The translations under genes and the position numbers were made by a program. Positions 18,833 through 25,779 of a stretch of 25,779 nt of DNA are shown piece after piece. The notes below the pieces were generated by a model that was given only the letters and a program-made list of their open reading frames with translations, searched no databases and was not told where the DNA came from. The stretch is from assembly GCA_003427395.1 (NCBI GenBank), contig BFEA01000404.1:1277543-1303321 (forward strand), read 5' to 3'. The DNA comes from Chara braunii (lineage: Eukaryota; Streptophyta; Charophyceae; Charales; Characeae). Positions within the stretch are counted from its first letter, which is position 1. Every line of letters begins with the position of its first letter.

Positions 18833-18857
18833 TTTTTTTTTTTTTTTTTTTTTTTTT
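18833..18857 (-). other. LINE poly(A) tail
   Basis: Twenty-five T on the plus strand, which is the poly(A) 3' end of the minus-strand LINE. It marks the 3' boundary of the insertion. Confidence 0.9.
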
Positions 18858-19333
18858 AACCTTCCATTCCCTTATAGCAACAAGCATTCAATTTGAGGCC
18901 GGGGACCCCACAATTCAACCCGGAGTTATCCCGGCAGCTTCAGCCGGTTTCGCTTACAGCCATCCAGGCTGGCTCACATCTCAACTTGTCTGTTCGAAAA
19001 ACAAAACCCAAATAATGGCCAAAATCGACTTCATACTAAACTCTTCACCTTTCCATCCCTTTAACTAGCTATCTATCCTAAAGTTAGTAACCTAATATAC
19101 AGGCCTAAAAAAACGGCCTGACACCGGCCATAAAACGGCCGGTTGGAACCTCTGGTTCCTGTTAGCTCCATGGCTCACCACCCACCACCCTCCTAATGGC
19201 CTCCTGTGACCCAAACCAAACCGAGTACCCAGGTTCTGAGAATAAAAGCCCAGCATCACGCCTAGAAAAGCCTCACAAACCACAGACAACAGAACAGAGG
19301 ACCACTACTATCAACCTACCACCCTACATAATT
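18858..19333 (-). other. LINE 3'UTR
   Basis: About 475 bp between the end of the ORF2 C-terminal frame and the poly(A) tail. It contains two 'aaaacggcc' words (about 19109 and 19132) and a G-rich motif on the minus strand at 19174-19193. No coding frame is convincing. Confidence 0.7.
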
Positions 19334-22300
19334 CTACCCTTCAAACCACTTGGTGATTTCCAATCTCCCCTGGGGTGTGATACGTGCAATTTTTTCTCCC
19401 AGGCACCAAGTCTTGCGAAACCACTGTGTGCCCACCTCACTGGCGCCACACGCAGCCTTCCGACGCCAGTCTGCTCTGATCTGCGTCCCTATCAATCTTC
19501 GGAAGAACATTTCTGCTTGTCTTTCATGCATATGTTCTCCTTGAAAAAGCCTGCCGTTTCTGTCTTTCCAGATTGTCCACATCAAGGACAACCTCGTCAC
19601 CTGGGCAACATACTCCCCCCCGCCTGTACCTGCGGAATCATCCGGCAGGTTACCCAATAGAACCCACCTTCTTCCTGTCATCTCCTTCCTCCCAGAAAAA
19701 GGCAATCCAGTGTTTGTTCCACCAATTCCACCATTTCTGTGCCCCAGGGCAGTCCCACCATAAGTGCAACATCGATTCCTCCCCTNGCTTGCAAGTCCCG
19801 CACAAGGTCTGAACTTCCATATGTCTGTCTTCTAACCACTTCGCTGTTGGCACCGCTAGGTGCGACTGGAGCCAAGCTAGCGATACCAGCTTTTGTGAGG
19901 GGAGGCTCTTGAGCTGTTTCCACAGAGTGTNGAGTTCCTNTGCTTCAGGGGGGTCCACCTCCGGGTACTGCCGCTGCCATCGTTTGATGACAATCTCACT
20001 GGTGGGAGGTTTCTTGGCAATCAGGGAGAGTGCCAGATTAGGGGTCAGATGATGCAAGCCCATTACTGGGCCGTCCTTTGNTTCCCATNCCCACATGTCA
20101 GGGTCAATCTTCATATCCTTGATTGGCATGGCTTCTGCTATCATTGCTAACGAGTCCGGGTGTCNTACCACCGAAGGCGGGGAGCGACNAACCCTGATTT
20201 CACTCAGGTTGTTTAAGCCATAACTAGCTCTGATCCCTGCTATCTGCACTTCTGGCAAACCTGGCAGCACTTGATCATAAATCTCCAGCCAGCACTTTCC
20301 AGGACAGTCAGACATCCATTCCTGCAGTCTGAAGATCTGGCTGATATNGTCCCCCTCNTCCTTGTACCANGTATCCACTGGATTAATACCCTCTGGCCCG
20401 ATTAGAGCGAACCATTCAGAAGGGATGGCATAAATCAGGTCCCTGAGTCTTTCTTCTTGCGATGATAACTGGCCTAGTTGGTCTCGAATTGCCTGTGGAG
20501 ATTTCCATGAATTTGTGAGGTCGTCCCATAAGTCGCCCANCGTAGAGATGCCTCTCTGCACCCACTTCATGCCAAAGGAGCCAACTTGTGTGTTGGCCGT
20601 GAACAGGCTCCCATCCAATCTGTGCACATAGGAATTCTCAAATAGATGTTGTCTCATCACTTCATCCTTGGAGGATGGCCATTTTACCAGAGACGGCTTC
20701 ACTTTCCTCCATNCAGATAGGANGTCATTCCAAAAGGTCGAGTTCATTCTCTTGTTCAGAAAGGCATCCAAAAAGNTGCACACCCATACATCTTTCCTTC
20801 TCGACNGACCNCATTCCTCTAATAAAATCTCTTCCGNTAATGCAATCCAGTCCGTATCTTGACCCTTTTCTGCCACTTTAGTAACCCATTTCGTCAGCAA
20901 CGCCAGATTCCTTGATTCTGGATCTGCAATGGCTAGCCCACCCTCTTCCCTTGATCGGCAAACTATCTCCCAGGAGATTTTTGCAATGAAAACTCTCTCC
21001 TGCTTGCCATCAGGTTTCCACAGGAAACATCTAGCTACCCCCTTGATGTTTTTCAACATCTCCCCTGAAAACTTTCTTACTGTAACTACATACCAGAGTA
21101 GTGCAAATGCCGAGACTGAGATTACTAGCGCACGACCCATAAGAGAGAGGTGTCTAGCCTTGCCCCAACTTTTCACTCTCTTTACTACCCTTAGTTGCAG
21201 TAATTCGTTCTGAAGGGACGAGCAGCCATCCAGTGCTACCTGTACACCTAAGAAGCGTTCTGCGTTACCAATCGAGATTCTTTCCATGCCCCATTCCACA
21301 ACACTGTTATACCTTCTTGGTAGGAAAAACACAGATTTCGACCAGTTTACTGCTGCTTCTGAAAGGTGTCCATAGATCATCAGACAGTTCTTCAATGCCT
21401 GGAGTGAAACTCTCTCATTAACTGATAATGCAAAGAGGTCATCTGCAAGTGCTCTAACTCTGCATTCAATTCCGCCACTCAGCACNAGACCCTTCAGGTC
21501 AGGATGACTTCTAATATTGCATANTAGGACCTCCAGCTGAATAACGAAAAGCAGGGGGGCCAAGGGGCACCCTTGCCTCAGCGAACGAGAGAGGTGAAAT
21601 TCTTGGGAGAGCATACCATTCACACAAACCACCGCCGTGGAGCTTCCATAGAGTGCTATTACCCATTTGCAGAAGAGCTGGCCAAAGCCCAGGATCTTCA
21701 ACGTGGTCATCACAATAGACCAGTTGACCCGATCGTAGGCTTTCTCCAAATCAAGGAGGAGGACCATTACTTCTTTATCATCCCTATCAATAACCTCCAA
21801 CGCCTCAATGGCCGTTACCACATTCTCAAAAATAGATCTTCCCCTTACAAACGCGCCCTGTTCTTTCCCAATAAGACCGGGGAGGTGACGTCCTAATCTC
21901 TCTGCAAGCGTTTTAGCTAACAATTTGTAACTAACATTAACCAAAGAGATCGGACGGTAATTCCGCACTTCATTCCGGTCCCCTTTCTTATAAAGCAGAG
22001 TAATGATACCCCTTGACATTGTCTTGCCCAACTTACCCCCATCCCTGATGTCGTGAAACAGCCGAACCAGATCTTCTACCAATAGGGACCAGTGAGTTTC
22101 AAAGAACTCAATAGGCAGGCCGTCATCCCCAGGGGCTTTACCCCTAGCCATGGACCTCATCGTCTGAGAAAGCTCATCTGCAGTAATAGGTCTGTCCAAA
22201 TCCAACATGCCTGTGTTGGTCAACCGACAGGCAGTTTGGTCCCAGAATGTAGACTCCACTGAGAGGTCTGTATCGAAGTCCTGCTGTGGAAACTTCGAAG

Positions 22301-23648
22301 TCAGAATCTCCTTGTAATAATCTGCAGCATAGTTGCAGATTTCCTCGTTTCTGACTGCAAGGGGGAGGTTCAGACNATGTGGATGCTTCANTTCTCTGAC
22401 CTGGACTGCCTTGTTTTTNGGTAGGATCTTTCTGAATGTTTCCTTGGTCATCCGATCCTGTGTGCAAATTCCCTTTTCAGTAAGAATGCGTTCCCACCGT
22501 TTTCGCTTTTCCATCTGCATATGGTCCCATTCTCTCAGTCTGTCCAATCTTTCCTCCGCCCAGAATATATCTGAGATCGGATGGATGCCTATATTCCTTT
22601 CAGCTTCTTCTACCCTCTTTAAGCACTCCCCTTCCTTCACATTTCTTAAATAGGCTGCTATGGTTGAAAAACTATCTAGTTTCCTTGAAATAATTCGGAT
22701 ATCTGCGTCAAGCCATTCAGCATGTAAGGCGAAGTGGTCCGCTGCAGATTTCCACTGAAACCAGAATTCCTCTGTCCATGTCTTGATCCCCTCCTCTTCC
22801 AGGTTGGCTATGTTGAGCCTGAAGCAGCCCGGGCCTCGTGTAGGCCGGTCAGTGGTACAAACTTCTATGAAGATTGGCTTGTGATCAGAGAAGGGTCTTG
22901 ACATGACTCCTGCCTCTATGGTCTCACTTGCAGTCTTCTCAGAAAGTAGGAAATAGTCTAGCCGCCTGCATACTCCTACTGCAGGGCCTGGGCCACCGAA
23001 CCAGGTGTATCCAAGGATCAGTGGATTTATGTCCCTAAATATGTCCCCCAGGGACCAGGACTCTCTCCACTTCAAAAGTGCGATCTGATCAGAGTGCAAA
23101 TTCGATGGTGATTCTACATCTATTGTTGGGTTTAGTACCACATTCCAATCACCTCCTATCACGAGCCAGTCCGACTTCGGAAGAACGAAAGGTAAAGTAG
23201 TAAACAAATTCCTACGATCCTTTTGTTCATTAGGCGCATAGACTGTGGCAAAAACCCACTCTTCCCCTTCAATCTCTACCTATGCCCAACACCATCTCCC
23301 CCATAAGTCTGAGTCACAATCCAACAGTCTTGCATCTAACTTCTTATGGAAAAGCAATGTCACTCGCCCTTTCGAGCCACGCGCAGGGGACCATAATTGT
23401 GGTCCATCCCACCATTCCTTCATCCTGTCCAGCTTTGCCTCCGATAATTTAGTCTCCTGAACAAACGCAATATCCACCTTTTCTTCATGAAGCCATGACT
23501 TAAGCCGCTTTCCTTTCTCTTTACCATTCGAATCCCCTAACCCTTGCACATTCCAAGATACTATGCGGAGTTTACTCATTAATTCCGGATGGGCTGCCCT
23601 GAGATTGGATGAGGTGAGTGGTGTTTTTTTCTTCAGTGCCTTCGCCAT
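19334..23648 (-). pseudogene. LINE ORF2: endonuclease-reverse transcriptase (one TAG, one frameshift)
   Basis: ORF2 nicks target DNA and copies element RNA into it. From ATG 23648 the frame carries an AP-like endonuclease: SWNVQG, the VQETKL glutamate, GGDWN (near 23150), LDYFLLSE, and SDHKP (near 22880). The reverse transcriptase has NYRPISLVN, LDLEKAYD (catalytic Asp codon 21750-21752), LRQGCPLAP and ALADD (21438-21446; Ala-Asp-Asp in place of the usual F/YADD context). A finger CX2CX8HX4C lies near 19742-19800. A TAG at 23282-23280 interrupts the endonuclease (codon 123). The frame ends at TAA 19652-19650. The +1 frame, open from about 19705, continues with the typical WTIWKDRNGRLF block and stops at 19334, so a frameshift lies at about 19660-19700. 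A TGA upstream and the first ATG after it fix the start. Confidence 0.92.
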
Positions 23649-23712
23649 TTCCACCACTTTCTGGCCAATGGTCGGAGAGGGTCTGTGCGAACATCATGGA
23701 AGACAAATTCTG

Positions 23713-25707
23713 TCAGCGAGGCAGTTTCTTATTCAATTCTACCAACGCAGTCGCTGTGATACCGGGCTCAACCTGAATCTGTGACAGCATGGCTATCGAA
23801 GGAGTTATAAACGCGGACAGAGGAACACTCATCAAACCTACTCGGTTGATGTAGCTCCACTGATCGTCCCTAATTCGAGCATCGATAAGAGGGATCGAAT
23901 ATCTAATCCTTTTACCCCCTGGTAAATCAACACCAATCTTCGGCTGCAAACCCTCTGGACAGATCCTAAAAAAGAAATGATCTGCAAACAATTCCCTGAC
24001 CTTGCGAAGAATCAGTTCAGGAGAAGCTATACCGTCCAATCGAGTAGCAGGCAGAGACATCTTACCTTCCTTATTAACGAGGCCAATGACGTGTATTTCC
24101 TGACCTTGGAGCGTGCAAACAAGTGGCAAGAGCCATTTCTCTTCGTATCCTTGGATCTCTACGCCCTCCGGAATGCGTCCAGGAGAGGGTGACCTGGCTG
24201 CTTCTTTCAAGCTTCCGCTGGTTTCGGAGGACGTAACTTGATATATCTCTCGGATTCCGTCTTGCTCGGTACTGGGAGGGCGATAACCTCCGGTGGCTGA
24301 GGGCCCTCCAACCAGTGAAAGGTCCATAGGCAATACGCCTTGCGTTAAAGAAGTCGGTGGCACATATTGCGGAGTGTACTGCATAACCGACCCTCCTGGC
24401 CGTTGGTTGAAGCCATATGGAGGTGCGTAATATGGAGTTGACCCCTGTCCTGCCCATGCTGTCGGCATGCCCAATCTTGGATCCTGATTCATCAGTTGAT
24501 AATACGCATTCCACTGCTGGAGGTCAAGACCCGGCATACCCGAAGGTATGCCAGCATGGGGGGGAGGGTGTTGATAGAGACCCTACCCCTGACCAATGAC
24601 TTGACTTGCCCCTTGGCGATTATCAGTCGACCCATCGCCTCTTCCCGCCGGTCTGCTGACTTCCATCCTACTGCCTTGACCCTGAGTGTTTGACCTTATT
24701 TGACCGCCTCTGTTGGAGGACTCCGCTTCATTGCTTCCGTTCGCCCTTTCACCCGCATCTCTTGCCGCATCTCTGAACCCACGGTTCCAACCCTCGTTAC
24801 GACCTCGGTGTCGCTGACCTGGTCTCGAATTTGCTTCCTCGGGGTCAGGTTCTCCTGCATGAGGACAGCATTCCGTTGCCGTATGAAAGTACCATTTGCA
24901 CTTCTCACACCAGGGTGTGTGTTTACAAGCCGTCTTGATACGATAAATTTCCCCATCCTCCAACTTAATTGGGAGTTCCTCCTCAAATCTCTCCTCCGCT
25001 TCCCGAACTAATTCAAATTTTAAATTCATGAGCTTCGGTCGTGATTTGTCCGGCTCCGGTGGGAGAGATTTTATGATTTTCCCCATACAGGTTTCAATCA
25101 TATCTTCCAAATGGAACATCGCTCTAAGGGGAACCCTTAAAGCGACCACCCAGAACTTCGATTCTTCGTCCTGACGCCTCCTCTCATCCAGCNCCACCCT
25201 GGTCATCCATGGCTTNAACANCATCCCATACTCCACTCCACGAATCGTAACCTTATCTTCCCCTTTGGCGATCATCCACTGAGCTACCTCCCTGGTCTTT
25301 GCAACATAGGAGAGGACGTTTGGACCTTCTCCATGAATTCTCCCTCTCTTCACTGACCTGTCAAATACTCTGTCTCGGTACCACCCATTCTCATACGCCC
25401 GCACCAAGTTTTCTCTAATTCTCAGTGGTAAATCCCTTGCATCGCCTTGAAAAATCACAGTTACTGTTCTTTCTTTGAGCCAAGTTGTCACCAGGGCGTC
25501 CAACCCTGGCGTCACTTTAAACAACCGTACTCCATTCTCCACCACCTACTCTCCGTGACGGAACTTCTCTGGAATTGTACCCTCCTCATAACATTTGGCA
25601 ATCAAGATCTTCATTCGGTCCTCGTCTGACGTCGGGATATCGGCTCTTACTGGAGGGGCCGCCGATCTTCCATCCAATTGCTCCGCGTCCTCTGGCTGAA
25701 CCTCCAT
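23713..25707 (-). pseudogene. LINE ORF1: nucleic-acid-binding protein (two in-frame TAGs)
   Basis: ORF1 proteins package LINE RNA. The start ATG at 25707 lies in a strong context (agcaccATGG), and the same frame stays open to TGA 23715-23713 (665 codons) except for TAG at codons 54 (25548-25546) and 375 (24585-24583). The N-terminal part (about codons 60-230) resembles the DUF4283-type region of plant LINE ORF1. A zinc knuckle CX2CX4HX4C lies at 24909-24868. A Gly/Arg/Asn-rich linker and a Pro/Gln/Tyr/Gly-rich stretch follow. The last ~140 codons (24135-23716) form a compact, non-repetitive domain beginning KWLLPLVCTLQGQ, which I do not know from plant LINE ORF1. Several Ns fall at 25192-25221. 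Confidence 0.85.
23968..24135 (-). other. ORF1 C-terminal domain with Nudix-box-like pattern
   Basis: The segment SLPATRLDGIASPEL then ILRKVRELFADHFFF (24057-23968) follows the spacing of a Nudix box (LPGG, xG, xP, then a RE-containing helix). The catalytic glutamates of GX5EX7REUXEEXGU are mostly absent. A strand-like WLLPLVCTLQGQEIHVIGLV precedes it, as in Nudix folds. If real, it would be a binding module and not a hydrolase. Based on pattern only. Confidence 0.3.
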
Positions 25708-25779
25708 GGTGCTAACTAGAAAACCTTGTAATAGGACCCGCGCGTACTTACGAAAAAAACCGCGTCAAAGGCGGGCGCC
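25708..25779 (-). other. LINE 5'UTR (partial)
   Basis: The 72 bp upstream of the ORF1 ATG, GC-rich with an A-run (plus) / T-run (minus) at about 25753-25759. The element's 5' end and target duplication are outside the window. Confidence 0.6.

Larger units (their letters stand above)
18833..25779 (-). mobile_element. L1-type LINE retrotransposon, near full length, 5' end beyond window
   Basis: Reading on the minus strand: the last part of a 5'UTR (25779-25708), ORF1 (25707-23713), a 65-nt spacer, ORF2 (23648 to about 19334), a 3'UTR (19333-18858) and a 25-nt poly(A) tail (poly-T at 18833-18857). ORF1 has a CCHC knuckle; ORF2 has an AP-type endonuclease, reverse transcriptase and a C-terminal zf-RVT-like finger, the layout of plant L1 elements. 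Three in-frame TAG codons and one frameshift make this copy inactive as sequenced. About 25 isolated Ns lie in it, as expected if several similar copies were merged. The AT-rich target 'aatttattaatattattaatac' adjoins the tail. The matching duplication would lie past the window end. Confidence 0.93.

Overview
The window is non-coding-rich nuclear DNA from a eukaryote, most probably of the green-plant lineage. The evidence is a plant-type La protein gene, an L1-type LINE with a plant-like ORF1 (zinc knuckle) and ORF2 (endonuclease, reverse transcriptase, zf-RVT-like finger), a U2 snRNA retrocopy, abundant microsatellites and small MITEs. The style of the sequence would suit a large, repeat-loaded streptophyte genome (a charophyte such as Chara, or a bryophyte). 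That taxonomic guess is inference and is not proved by the sequence. Runs of N, isolated Ns and a perfect Nextera transposase mosaic-end sequence show that this is a draft short-read assembly with artefacts.

Layout. 1-2640 is a field of GATT/AATC tetranucleotide arrays with higher-order repeats, ending in a (CT)n tract. 3112-4280 (minus) holds a coding-like remnant in six overlapping frames, each displaced +1 from the last. 5145-5502 is a direct duplication around a sequencing-adapter remnant. 5503-8708 has no gene I can support. 8709-10203 is a tandem duplication of about 640 bp, each copy headed by an (AG)n tract, the second broken by a 30-N gap. 10204-13190 is intergenic, with poly-C tracts including one of 75 C.

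The one intact protein gene is the La homolog at 13191-15353 (+), a single open frame. Its La motif and RRM1 are well preserved. Its second RRM is split by an acidic/lysine-rich insert of about 290 residues, and it ends in an RGG/GR-rich tail. Its 3' flank carries (GAGC)n/(AG)n repeats.

17565-18716 is a nest of at least five small inverted-repeat elements sharing GGGYCTCGCY termini and 3-bp target duplications. Two are exactly 120 bp. One contains a retroposed 5' half of U2 snRNA with an A-rich tail.

18833 to the window end is a near full-length LINE on the minus strand: poly(A) tail at 18833-18857, 3'UTR, ORF2 (one in-frame TAG, one 3' frameshift), ORF1 (two in-frame TAGs) and the start of the 5'UTR. 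ORF1 ends in an unusual extra domain with a faint Nudix-box-like pattern. The LINE could have supplied the machinery that retroposes U2-type RNAs and the small A-tailed insertion at 16177-16222, but that link is inference.
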